This document shows positions 18,503-26,823 of a DNA stretch of 64,000 nt, piece by piece (position 1 is the first letter of the stretch; each line of letters starts with the position of its first letter). The notes under the pieces are model-generated. The model had not been told where the DNA came from. It saw only the letters and a list, made by a program, of their open reading frames with translations, and made no database searches. Both the position numbers and the translations under genes were made by a program. Origin of the DNA: Treponema sp. UBA1226 (lineage in GTDB: Bacteria; Spirochaetota; Spirochaetia; Treponematales; Treponemataceae); assembly GCA_002309195.1 (NCBI GenBank), contig DBWY01000003.1, positions 131,449-195,448 on the forward strand, in the 5' to 3' direction.

Positions 18503-19647
18503 ACGCAATAATAATTTTTCTTTGCAGCAAGAACTTTATCAAAAATAATTTTCGAAAGTTCATTGTCACTGATCTTGCACTCATGCGGTTTAACAAGATC
18601 AAAAACTACATTTGTATGAGTTACACCCGGAACAATTCTTAAGTCGTGAATCGTAAGGTCAGAATAAATATCTTTTGCAATTGATCTTATAAGTTCACTT
18701 ATTTCTTTTATTTCCGGCGAATCAACTTCTATCGGATCCATATGAATCGTTGCCGTACAGTTAAACTTCTGTCCGATTTCAACTTCGATTACATCAATTT
18801 CATCGTGAATGTCAAAAATATTTTTTTCACCGTTTACTTCGATATGAAGAGTTATCATTCTTCTTCCAGGACCGTAATCATGCACGATAAGGTCATGGAT
18901 TCCTTCTGCGATTTCGTGAGCCATTACGGTTTTTTCGATTTCATCAACCAGTTCTTTTTCTGGAGGCTGTCCGAGCAAAGGATTTATCGTATCCTGAATT
19001 GATTCAATTCCGTTTTTAAGAATAAAAGCCGAAACTAAAAGTCCTGCAATTCCATCTACAGGAAGCGTCGTTACATCAAGCATGTATATTATCGTAGAAA
19101 CAAGAACTACAAAAGTAGAAATCGTATCAGAAAGACTGTCTTTTGCTGTAGCTTCCATTGAAGGAGAATTTATTTTTTTTGAAACATTGTGATTAAAAAA
19201 ATACATGTAGGCTTTAACAAGAATCGAAACAACCAGAATGATTATTGATATAAGCGAGCCTGTAACTTTTTCTGGATGAATAATCGAAAGAACAGAAGAT
19301 TTTAAAAGTTCAAAACCCATCATGAGAATTAAGAACGATACAAAAAGCCCTGCAATGTATTCAAAGCGGCCATGTCCAAACGGATGATCACGGTCTGGCT
19401 TTTTTCCTGCAAGCTTAAATCCAAGAACAGTGACAATCGAAGCACCTGCATCAGAAAGGTTGTTCATTGCATCTGCAGTAATAGCAAGTGATTTAGAAAT
19501 AAGTCCTGCAATAAGTTTTATAATGAATAAAACGACATTTAAAAATATTCCGTATGCACCAGAAAGTGTTCCATATGCTTCCCGCACTTTAGGATCCGAA
19601 ACATTGTCACGGTCTTTTATAAAAATTTTTGTAAGGATTGAAAACAT
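18475..19647 (-). CDS. Cation diffusion facilitator family transporter (possibly Mn2+)
   Basis: A 390-residue inner-membrane antiporter exporting a divalent metal in exchange for protons. Six helices fill residues 25-220. The TM2 metal site is NNLSD (Asn-x3-Asp) and the TM5 site is DSLSD (Asp-x3-Asp). The cytosolic domain carries VHDYGPGRRMITLHIEV and is extended by a second ferredoxin-like segment (DLTIHDLRIVPGVTHTNV). Asn in the TM2 site resembles manganese exporters of the MntE group rather than zinc exporters with His; this is an inference from family knowledge. AGGGG precedes the ATG. It stands alone between the flagellar pair and the U32 gene, and no metal-responsive operator is recognisable. 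Confidence 0.88.
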   Translation of the reverse strand: MFSILTKIFIKDRDNVSDPKVREAYGTLSGAYGIFLNVVLFIIKLIAGLISKSLAITADAMNNLSDAGASIVTVLGFKLAGKKPDRDHPFGHGRFEYIAGLFVSFLILMMGFELLKSSVLSIIHPEKVTGSLISIIILVVSILVKAYMYFFNHNVSKKINSPSMEATAKDSLSDTISTFVVLVSTIIYMLDVTTLPVDGIAGLLVSAFILKNGIESIQDTINPLLGQPPEKELVDEIEKTVMAHEIAEGIHDLIVHDYGPGRRMITLHIEVNGEKNIFDIHDEIDVIEVEIGQKFNCTATIHMDPIEVDSPEIKEISELIRSIAKDIYSDLTIHDLRIVPGVTHTNVVFDLVKPHECKISDNELSKIIFDKVLAAKKNYYCVIKVEPPFV

Positions 19648-19674
19648 AAAATACCCCTGTGATGATGTAAAAAT

Positions 19675-21123
19675 TTATCGTCCTGTATCGCGTACTTTTC
19701 CTGCAATATAGCCGTTATCTTTAGTTCTTAAAAGCGTTCCATTCTGAAGCTCATATTGAGTATAAAGCACACATGGATGTCCGTTGCAGACCCAGTTACG
19801 AACGGTTCCGTTTTCAGGATCTACTAAAAGCCATTTACCCTTCTCTGCTTTTACAGAAACAACATCAGGTGAGATAAACTCAAGTTCACTGTCATAGTCT
19901 ACCATATTAAGAGGCTCGTATTTATACATATGCCAGCCGCTGTTTTCTTTTACCGTAACTATGCGCCGGTCAGGATTTTTTTCTAAATCGCGTTCGCGTG
20001 CTTCGCGTGCCTTAGGGTGCATTGCATCAAGTTCATCATCGATTGCCTTTTGAGTTAGAGAAGCACGATTTAAAACCGCGCGCTGCTCATCATCGGTTAA
20101 TTTAGTTCCGATTGTAGCCGCAAGATCATAAGCGCTGTCAGAAGCACCCTGAGTTGTTTTATCTGCATCGGCTCTCGAATAATAAAAGCCTGTAGTTGAT
20201 TCTCTGTGACTTACGTTTTCAAGCTCTGCAATAAAAGGAGCTGCTTCTTCCTGTTTTATTTTTCCTTCAAGCGCATCAAGTGCTTTTCTGTAAGCGCGCG
20301 TAACGAGGGCTACATAATAAGTACTTTTCATCCGGCCTTCAATCTTTAAAGAATCAAGACCTGCATCCTTCATGTCTTTAAGATGTTCTATCATGCGTAT
20401 ATCTTTGCTCGAAAGAATCTCTGTAAAATCATCGCCTTCGTAAACAGGAAAATATTCACCGCGTCGTGAACGTTCTTCTAAAACAAGTTCTCCGCTTTCT
20501 GCAATTTTTTTTGCAGACTTTAAATCAAATTCCCAGCGGCATGTATGAGAACAAAATCCGCTCTGTGCACTTCGTCCGGTTAAAAGCGCGCTCATAAGAC
20601 AGCGACCACTGTATGCAATACACATTGCTCCGTGCACGAATGCTTCAAGCTCAATATCAGGAACTGCATCTTTTATTTCGCGGATTTCTTTTAAACTGGC
20701 TTCTCTTCCGAGAACAACGCGTTTAAATCCAAGAGACTTATACATTTTAACTGCTTCGCGGTTTATACAGCTTGCCTGTGTACTTAAATGCAGATCTGCA
20801 TCAGGAAATTCTTTTTGTATAAGCGGAACAATACCAAGGTCCTGCACGATAAACGCATCAATCGGATACTGTTTAAAATAATCGATGTCGCGGATAAAAT
20901 TATCTATATCGTTATTATGAAATGCAATGTTAAGTGCGCAGTGAAGTTTTCTTCCCGGAAATTTATTTTTTAATTCAATTACTTTTTTATATTCATCTTC
21001 GTAAAAATTATCTGCCTTTACGCGAAGAGAAAATCTTTTAAGTCCTATATAGGCTGCATCTGCTCCGTACGCATATGCATAATATAATTTTTCGACATTA
21101 CCGGCAGGTGATAAAAGTTCCAT
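19675..21123 (-). CDS. Peptidase U32 family protein (TrhP/YegQ-like)
   Basis: About 482 residues of the U32 family. The TIM-barrel half opens ELLSPAGNVEKL and contains AYIGLKRFSLR, ADLHLSTQASC, GFKRVVLGREASL, ELEAFVHGAMCIAYSGRCLMS (in parts) and SGFCSHTCRWEF. The last holds the Cys residues expected for an iron-sulfur site in tRNA-hydroxylation relatives. Bacterial members take part in 5-hydroxyuridine formation at tRNA wobble positions; older annotation calls them collagenases. The Cys-rich pattern favours the tRNA-modification role, though substrate cannot be settled here. A charged insert lies around residues 370-395. AGAGG suits the second of two adjacent ATGs. It follows the esterase-like gene after about 11 bases. 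Confidence 0.85.
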   Translation of the reverse strand: MELLSPAGNVEKLYYAYAYGADAAYIGLKRFSLRVKADNFYEDEYKKVIELKNKFPGRKLHCALNIAFHNNDIDNFIRDIDYFKQYPIDAFIVQDLGIVPLIQKEFPDADLHLSTQASCINREAVKMYKSLGFKRVVLGREASLKEIREIKDAVPDIELEAFVHGAMCIAYSGRCLMSALLTGRSAQSGFCSHTCRWEFDLKSAKKIAESGELVLEERSRRGEYFPVYEGDDFTEILSSKDIRMIEHLKDMKDAGLDSLKIEGRMKSTYYVALVTRAYRKALDALEGKIKQEEAAPFIAELENVSHRESTTGFYYSRADADKTTQGASDSAYDLAATIGTKLTDDEQRAVLNRASLTQKAIDDELDAMHPKAREARERDLEKNPDRRIVTVKENSGWHMYKYEPLNMVDYDSELEFISPDVVSVKAEKGKWLLVDPENGTVRNWVCNGHPCVLYTQYELQNGTLLRTKDNGYIAGKVRDTGR

Positions 21124-21134
21124 CATTATGCCTC

Positions 21135-22139
21135 TTATGCTTCTGAATCAAGACTGCTTTCGAGAACAGGTGCGCGCGTTAAAGTAAGTTCATCAGTTTT
21201 TTCTTCCTGATATGTAATAAGCCTTCCGATTTTTTCTATTGCAAGATGAGACTCTTCTAAATATTCATCTGCAAGCTGGAACATAAACATCATGTCAGGC
21301 CATATATCAAGTTCACACCCACATCCTGCGTTATGAAGGTTTCTCTGGAACTGTTTTGCATCATCAAGAAGAATTTCTTTTTCACCAATCTGGATATAAA
21401 CCGGCGGAAATCCCAGAAGCTGTTCCTTTGATGCAAGAATCGGAGAAACAAGCGGATTAGAAAGATTTGTTTCGTAAGTATAGATATCTGCACTTCGTCT
21501 TAAACAGTCGCCGCTCATAACCTCGTCATGAACTTTCTTTTCTTTTATTAAAGGTGAATCAGAAGTCAAGTTAAGCCATGGAGAAAATAAAATTACACGG
21601 CTTATACATTCACGATAACGTTCACGAAGATTTAAAAGGAGTGCGAGTGCAATTGACGCACCCGAGCCATCTGCTGCAATTATTATTTCTGGATTTTCCG
21701 CTTTTCCAGGATTTGCAGAATCGAGTGATTTTGCAATCTGTTCCTCGGTAAAAACAGAACGGAACACAAGCTGTAAATCTTCGATTCCTTTAGGAAAAGT
21801 ATTTGCAGGAGCAAGAGAATAATCAGGAACTACTACCCTGCATGAAGTTGCACTTGCAAGAGAAGCACAGAAAGATCTGTATGCTTTTTTTGAACCGCCT
21901 ACAAAAGAGCCGCCGTGGATATAAAGCATGATTTTACCGGTAGAATAAATCTCAGGCATGAGGATATCGCAGTTTACCTGTGAATATGTATGCTCAGAAA
22001 ATTCAACATGATTAGGTAAAATCGGTGAATAAAAAGTCTTTTCTATATTCTTTCTAAAAACATCAAGATCCTGCCTTGTAGAATAGACAAGGGTCTTTAA
22101 TTTTTTTATGGCTGCTTTTCTGTCCTGTGAACTGTTCAT
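21135..22139 (-). CDS. Alpha/beta hydrolase of the HSL family with substituted catalytic His
   Basis: A 334-residue cytosolic alpha/beta hydrolase of the hormone-sensitive-lipase group. The oxyanion-hole HGGSFVGG lies at 75-82 and PDYSLAP near 105. The nucleophile elbow DGSGAS puts the Ser at about 159, and the acid region is IGEKEILLDDA near 251-261. In relatives the catalytic His follows W-P-x-M-x; here that stretch is WPDMMFMFQ and the His position (about 285) is Phe. The enzyme may therefore be inactive, or may use His 298 nearby (EESHLA). The ATG at 22139 lies 9 bases after a TATACT with extended -10, back to back with the metA promoter, so its mRNA is almost leaderless. Confidence 0.85.
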   Translation of the reverse strand: MNSSQDRKAAIKKLKTLVYSTRQDLDVFRKNIEKTFYSPILPNHVEFSEHTYSQVNCDILMPEIYSTGKIMLYIHGGSFVGGSKKAYRSFCASLASATSCRVVVPDYSLAPANTFPKGIEDLQLVFRSVFTEEQIAKSLDSANPGKAENPEIIIAADGSGASIALALLLNLRERYRECISRVILFSPWLNLTSDSPLIKEKKVHDEVMSGDCLRRSADIYTYETNLSNPLVSPILASKEQLLGFPPVYIQIGEKEILLDDAKQFQRNLHNAGCGCELDIWPDMMFMFQLADEYLEESHLAIEKIGRLITYQEEKTDELTLTRAPVLESSLDSEA

Positions 22140-22148
22140 AGTATACAA

Positions 22149-22182
22149 AGTATAGCATTAAATTGCCTTTTTGTGCTATATT
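22149..22182. promoter_or_regulatory. Divergent extended -10 promoters of metA and the hydrolase
   Basis: Plus strand: TGCTATATT (-10 TATATT at 22177-22182) ends 6 bases before the metA ATG. Minus strand: TGCTATACT (-10 at 22154-22149) ends 9 bases before the hydrolase ATG. Together they create a 7-base inverted repeat that could be mistaken for an operator. No Shine-Dalgarno is seen for either gene. Confidence 0.55.
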
Positions 22183-22188
22183 TTGCGT

Positions 22189-23097
22189 ATGCCAATTAAA
22201 ATAAAATCCGGATTACCGGCAGTAAAAATACTAGAAAGCGAAAATATCTTCGTAATGACCGACAAAAGGGCCGTTACACAGGACATACGTCCGCTTAAAA
22301 TTGCAATAATTAACCTCATGCCTACAAAGGAGACCACGGAGACTCAGCTTCTGCGCCTTCTCGGAAACACTCCGCTCCAGATAGAAGTTTCTCTCGTGCG
22401 CATGGAAAATCATGTTTCAAAGCACGTAGGCTCTGATCACCTTGAAAAATTTTATATCAGCTCAGAAGAAGTGTTCAAGCACAAGTATGATGGTATGATT
22501 ATCACAGGCGCTCCTGTTGAGCAGATGGAATTTGAGCAGGTCGACTATTGGAATGACCTTTGCCGTATAATGGATTATGCAAAGACAAATGTTTTCTCGA
22601 CTTTATACATCTGCTGGGGTGCACAGGCAGGACTTTACCACCATTACGGAATTCCAAAATACAGCCTCGACCAGAAAATGTTCGGGATTTTCAAGAATAC
22701 AAGATCTGCAGGACCAGATCCTCTCCTTCGCGGTTTTGATGACCAGTTTCCTATTCCGCAGTCGCGCCATACGACGATAAAGAAAGAAGACATCATCAAG
22801 CACAAGGATTTAAAGATTCTTGCAGAAAGTAAAGATATCGGAGTTTCTATAATCAAGACAAAAGATAACCGTGCAATTTTTATGACAGGCCACCTTGAAT
22901 ACGATACAGAAACACTCAAGACAGAGTATGTGCGTGACGTTAAAAAGGGTCTTAAGATTGAAATTCCGCAGAATTATTTTCCTTCTGATGACCCTTCAAA
23001 AGAACCATACTCAACATGGAGAAGTACTGCTCACCTTTTCTACTCAAACTGGCTCAACTATTACGTATACCAGGAAACTCCATTTAATTTTGCATAA
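22189..23097 (+). CDS. metA: Homoserine O-acetyltransferase (MetA type)
   Basis: Acylates the hydroxyl of L-homoserine at the start of methionine synthesis; 302 residues, family length. The catalytic Cys 142 is in YICWGAQAG, His 235 and Glu 237 are in GHLEYD, and numbering matches E. coli MetA without gaps to these points. Position 111, which sets acyl-CoA choice in this family, is Glu (GAPVEQMEF). E. coli succinyltransferase has Gly here, and Glu blocks the larger succinyl group, so acetyl-CoA is the expected donor. The ATG at 22189 is 6 bases after a -10 hexamer and has no ribosome-binding site; an upstream TTG at 22171 is unlikely. aroA follows after 38 bases. Confidence 0.95.
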   Translation: MPIKIKSGLPAVKILESENIFVMTDKRAVTQDIRPLKIAIINLMPTKETTETQLLRLLGNTPLQIEVSLVRMENHVSKHVGSDHLEKFYISSEEVFKHKYDGMIITGAPVEQMEFEQVDYWNDLCRIMDYAKTNVFSTLYICWGAQAGLYHHYGIPKYSLDQKMFGIFKNTRSAGPDPLLRGFDDQFPIPQSRHTTIKKEDIIKHKDLKILAESKDIGVSIIKTKDNRAIFMTGHLEYDTETLKTEYVRDVKKGLKIEIPQNYFPSDDPSKEPYSTWRSTAHLFYSNWLNYYVYQETPFNFA

Positions 23098-23135
23098 TTT
23101 TTTTATGCGGAATTTACTAAATAAGGAAAATCTGT

Positions 23136-24494
23136 ATGAATATAAAAGCATTTAAATCGCAGAACTTCGGAAAAGGAAAATCAATAAGAGTTCCCGGCTC
23201 TAAAAGTCATACGATACGAGCACTCATTCTTGCCGCAATGAGCGAAGGAACTACAAAAATTTTTAATCCGTTAAAAAGTGCAGACGCTCTTTCTACAGCA
23301 GCTGCAATAAAAAAAATCGGAGCCGAAGTTACATTTAATGATGAACAGAACGTATGGATTGTAAAAGGAGCCGGTAAAAACCTTCATCTTCCTGATACAG
23401 AAATCGATGTAGGAAATTCTGGTTCACTGATGTATTTTTTAACACCAGTTCTTGCAACTTTAAAAGGAAGATGCGAAGTTACAGGAGATGAATCAATACA
23501 AAAACGTCCGGTAGATCATCTTATCGATGCATTAAATCAGCTTGGTGCAGATGCTTTCTGTAAAAAAGAAAATTCTGTAACACCTCCATATGAGTTTACA
23601 GGACCGATTTCAAACGAAAATATTTTATTTACAGAAGGAAAACTTTCTCAATATATTTCTGGCTTTATGATGGCCGCTACAAGAATGACGGGACTTACAC
23701 AAATTCAACTTACCAACCCGCAGGAAACACCATATCTGTCGATGACAAAATACTGGCTTGATAAATACGGTGTTCAAAGTTCAATTTCTGATGATTATAA
23801 ATCAATATGCGTTGCAGGACCTGTCGAGTTAAAGGCAGAAGATGTAACGATTCCGTCTGACTGGGAAGCAGTTGCGTTTCCTTTGATTGCAGCCTTAATT
23901 GCAAATGAACAGATTGTAATTACAGACATTGATGACTCAGGTACTCAGGGCGATGAAAAAATCGTTGACCTTTTAAAAGATTATGGTGCCGACATCGAAT
24001 GGAATAAAAAAGAAAAGACAATTACAGTAAACAAAAACAGTTTTCTTTCTGCTCCAGGCGGAACAAAAAAAATAAGCATGGCAGAATATCCTGATGCAAT
24101 ATGTGCACTCTGTGTAATCGCATGCTTTGCAGAAGGTAAGACAGTATTTACAGATATAGACATCTGCCGCAAAAAAGAAACAGACAGAATCAAAGTAATG
24201 ACAGAGCTTTTATCTTTTCTCGGAGCAGATATAAAAGATAACGGTGACACACTCGTTATAAACGGACACTCGCCTGTCCAGAAAGACAGAAGCAAAAACG
24301 AAGCTTTCGCTCTCCACGGCGGAGCCGTAGATTCATATCTTGATCACCGCGTTGCAATGAGTCTTGCATGCATGGGACTTTACTTTACAGAAGAAAATGC
24401 GATTGTAATTAAAGACGCAGAATGCTGCAATGTTTCATTCCCGCACTTTTTTGATGTAATGAACGAAAGCCTCGGATGTGAGTTTAGAGAATAA
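23136..24494 (+). CDS. aroA: 3-phosphoshikimate 1-carboxyvinyltransferase (EPSP synthase), divergent
   Basis: Shikimate-pathway enzyme joining PEP to shikimate-3-phosphate; 452 residues, two-domain beta-alpha fold. The opening VPGSKSHTIRAL keeps Lys 23, Ser 24 and Arg 28. QKRPVDHLI keeps the Arg at 124, and PDAICAL, RKKETDRI and LDHRVAMS are present. Three substrate-site residues depart from E. coli. The GNAGTxxR loop is GNSGSLMYF with Tyr at position 100. The SSQ serine pair is LSQ (GKLSQYISG). The late Lys before TFP is Val (NVSFPHFF). It may have altered kinetics or inhibitor response. AAGGAAA precedes the ATG. It stops 6 bases before the convergent dipeptidase. Confidence 0.85.
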   Translation: MNIKAFKSQNFGKGKSIRVPGSKSHTIRALILAAMSEGTTKIFNPLKSADALSTAAAIKKIGAEVTFNDEQNVWIVKGAGKNLHLPDTEIDVGNSGSLMYFLTPVLATLKGRCEVTGDESIQKRPVDHLIDALNQLGADAFCKKENSVTPPYEFTGPISNENILFTEGKLSQYISGFMMAATRMTGLTQIQLTNPQETPYLSMTKYWLDKYGVQSSISDDYKSICVAGPVELKAEDVTIPSDWEAVAFPLIAALIANEQIVITDIDDSGTQGDEKIVDLLKDYGADIEWNKKEKTITVNKNSFLSAPGGTKKISMAEYPDAICALCVIACFAEGKTVFTDIDICRKKETDRIKVMTELLSFLGADIKDNGDTLVINGHSPVQKDRSKNEAFALHGGAVDSYLDHRVAMSLACMGLYFTEENAIVIKDAECCNVSFPHFFDVMNESLGCEFRE

Positions 24495-24499
24495 ATAAT

Positions 24500-25726
24500 T
24501 TATTTCCCAATCAAAACCGCAAGAGTAAGCGCATCTTTTATAAGATTATCGATTATACAATACTCGTTAGGCATGTGACATCTTTCATCGAGGGTGCCCC
24601 AGACAACACAGTCGTAGCCAAGGTTTCGAAGTTCTGCGCCGACTGTTCCGCCACCAATCCCGATTATCTTTGAATCAATTCCGTGTGTTTCTTTTAAGCT
24701 CTCAGAAAGAAGCTTTACGACACGCGCGTCAGATGGCGTAGGCAAAGACTGCGCTTTCTGAAGAATTTCATAAGTTATTTTTACACCGTATTCTTTTTCG
24801 ATTTCTGCACAGATTTTATCTGTTTCGCGAAGAACTTCTTCACATGAATAGCACGGCAAAATCCTGCAGTCCATGCAGAATACATCGCTTCCAGGAATTA
24901 TATTAACGCCGTCAACGTTTGCTTTTCTCATTGTAGGTTCAAAAGTTGAATATGACGGAGAAAACATTTTGTCGCACTTTTTAAATTTCTTTTTAAGCTG
25001 CTCGTGAAGTTTTAAGGCAAGATGAGAGCCTGCAAGACATGCGTTATTTCCTTCGTCAGGGCGTGAACCGTGACTCTGTTTTCCAGAAGTAGTAAACTTA
25101 AGCCACAGAATATTTTTTTCTGCAACTTCGATTGTTTCACCTTTCGGATCACCACCATCAGGGATTATGATAAGATCTTCTTTTTTAAAAATATCAGTAT
25201 TCTTTAAAAGCCAGATAATTCCGTATTTACTTCCAACTTCTTCGTCGGCTGCAAACAAGAGCTTTACAGTGTGCTTTGGTTTTACACCAAGCGAAACATA
25301 GGCCCACGCAGCAGCAAAGGCACTTGTAAGTCCCTGCTGGTCATCTTCTACCCCGCGGCCGAACAGTCTGCCGTCTTTTTCGACAACAGTCCATGGATCT
25401 GTTTCCCATAAAGACAAATCTCCTGCAGGTACAACATCTAAGTGAGCAATAATCCAGATTGAGTAATCATCGTTTTCGCCGTCAATTGTTGCAACGAGAT
25501 TTGGTCTTATTCCGCCTGCGGCACGGCTGTCGGCCGCGTCAAAGCGTTCGAGTTTTGTAATACCATGTTCTTTTAAGAAAGCCTCGAGGGCTTCGCACTT
25601 TTTAAGTTCACCGTCGCCGCCGTTTTCCGGAGCGAGTGCTTTATTCGAAGTCAAAAGACTTTCAAGCTTTATATATTCAGCACGATTATTTTTTATAAAA
25701 TCTTTTATAGAGGAAATGTCTGCCAT
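24500..25726 (-). CDS. M20-family dipeptidase / aminoacyl peptidase (PepV-like)
   Basis: A 408-residue cytosolic metallopeptidase of the M20 family. Zinc ligands are visible in AHLDVVPAG (His, Asp), GRGVEDDQQG (Asp), ADEEVGSKYG (Glu pair), IIPDGGDPKG (Asp) and ERCHMPNEY (His). The lid/dimer domain lies between about 180 and 300 and contains GKQSHGSRPDEG. It probably cleaves dipeptides taken up from outside for use of amino acids. Relatives also include carnosinases, so the exact substrate is open. AGGAAG lies about 8 bases before the ATG. Further upstream, 22 bases from the ATG, is AAGCTGAATAAAAC, a motif repeated before other genes in this window. galE ends 42 bases upstream. Confidence 0.85.
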   Translation of the reverse strand: MADISSIKDFIKNNRAEYIKLESLLTSNKALAPENGGDGELKKCEALEAFLKEHGITKLERFDAADSRAAGGIRPNLVATIDGENDDYSIWIIAHLDVVPAGDLSLWETDPWTVVEKDGRLFGRGVEDDQQGLTSAFAAAWAYVSLGVKPKHTVKLLFAADEEVGSKYGIIWLLKNTDIFKKEDLIIIPDGGDPKGETIEVAEKNILWLKFTTSGKQSHGSRPDEGNNACLAGSHLALKLHEQLKKKFKKCDKMFSPSYSTFEPTMRKANVDGVNIIPGSDVFCMDCRILPCYSCEEVLRETDKICAEIEKEYGVKITYEILQKAQSLPTPSDARVVKLLSESLKETHGIDSKIIGIGGGTVGAELRNLGYDCVVWGTLDERCHMPNEYCIIDNLIKDALTLAVLIGK

Positions 25727-25768
25727 ATGTTCTTCCTAGCGGGGCTTTGTTTTATTCAGCTTAAAAAA

Positions 25769-26746
25769 TTATTTCTTCAAAAATTTTTTATAAGCTTTAT
25801 AAGTTGAATCAATCAAAGTGTTGATGTCTGAATACTGAGCCTTCCAGTTTAATTTTTCTTCTGCAAGTTTTGCCGATGCAACGAGTGTTGCAGGGTCTCC
25901 AGGACGACGCTCAACATAATCTGCAGGAATTGCATGTCCTGTGATTTTTCTTGCAGCATCAACCATTTCTGTTACAGAAGTTCCTGTTTCACTTCCAAGG
26001 TTAACTGTAAGGCTTTCATTTTTAGAAGTAATGTATTCGAGTGCCTTAACGTGTGCGCTTGCAAGGTCTGTAACATGAACATAATCTCTGATACATGTTC
26101 CGTCACGTGTATCATAATCGTTTCCGAAGATTTTCATTTTTTCACGCATTCCGCATGCAACTTCCATGATGATAGGAAGAAGATTTGCAGGGTTCTGTTC
26201 AAGTCCGTAAAGAACTCCTTCTGGATCATAACCTGCTGCGTTAAAATATCTTAATGCTGCAAATTTGAGTCCTTTAAGTTTATCATACCATGCCATGAAC
26301 TCTTCGATTTTTAATTTTGTAAAACCGTAATAGTTTTCTGGTTTTTTAGGATGATTTTCATCGATAGGTAAATATTCCGGTTCGCCGAAAACTGCAGCGC
26401 TTGAAGAGAAAACCATGTACTTACAGTCGTGTTCAACAGCAGAGTTTAAAATATTTAATGTACCGGTAATATTATTTACTGAATATTTTTCTGGTTTTAC
26501 CATTGATTCACCTGCTGCTTTAAATGCTGCAAGATGAACGAACGCGTCAAAGTTTTTTGAGAACGCTTTATCAAGGTCTTTTTTATTAAGGATATCACCT
26601 TTGATAAATCCGTTTTCTTTAAAAAGGTTTTGTTTTAATCCGCTTGAAAGATTGTCAAAAACAGTAACACTGTGTCCTTTTGCCATAAGTTCTTTAACAA
26701 CATGGCTTCCGATATATCCTGCTCCACCAATTACTAAAACTTTCAT
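25769..26746 (-). CDS. galE: UDP-glucose 4-epimerase
   Basis: Interconverts UDP-glucose and UDP-galactose using bound NAD+, serving galactose use and envelope glycan synthesis; 325 residues, typical. The Rossmann motif GGAGYIGSHVV is at the N-terminus, then FDNLSSG, FSSSAAVFGEP with the catalytic Ser, YYGFTKLKIE with the Tyr-x3-Lys pair, ALRYFNAAG and RDYVHVTDLA. AGGAGA lies 8 bases before the ATG. A consensus promoter (26795-26823) overlaps the end of the upstream lipoprotein gene, so galE has its own transcript with a leader of about 45 bases. Confidence 0.96.
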   Translation of the reverse strand: MKVLVIGGAGYIGSHVVKELMAKGHSVTVFDNLSSGLKQNLFKENGFIKGDILNKKDLDKAFSKNFDAFVHLAAFKAAGESMVKPEKYSVNNITGTLNILNSAVEHDCKYMVFSSSAAVFGEPEYLPIDENHPKKPENYYGFTKLKIEEFMAWYDKLKGLKFAALRYFNAAGYDPEGVLYGLEQNPANLLPIIMEVACGMREKMKIFGNDYDTRDGTCIRDYVHVTDLASAHVKALEYITSKNESLTVNLGSETGTSVTEMVDAARKITGHAIPADYVERRPGDPATLVASAKLAEEKLNWKAQYSDINTLIDSTYKAYKKFLKK

Positions 26747-26794
26747 ATTAATTATCTCCTATAAAAACTCCGCGTTAGCGGTCGCGTATAACCA

Positions 26795-26823
26795 ATTATA
26801 CCACAGAATTACCACTCAGGCAA
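26795..26823 (-). promoter_or_regulatory. galE promoter
   Basis: -35 TTGCCT (26823-26818), 17-base spacer, -10 TATAAT (26800-26795). It overlaps the last codons of the upstream lipoprotein gene. The leader then carries a small CCGC/GCGG stem and a standard AGGAGA site, in contrast to the leaderless genes elsewhere in this window. Confidence 0.65.

Noticed and set aside
22149..22182. 7-base inverted repeat between metA and the hydrolase read as a repressor operator
   Set aside because: Both arms are explained by back-to-back extended -10 promoters, so no extra operator is needed.
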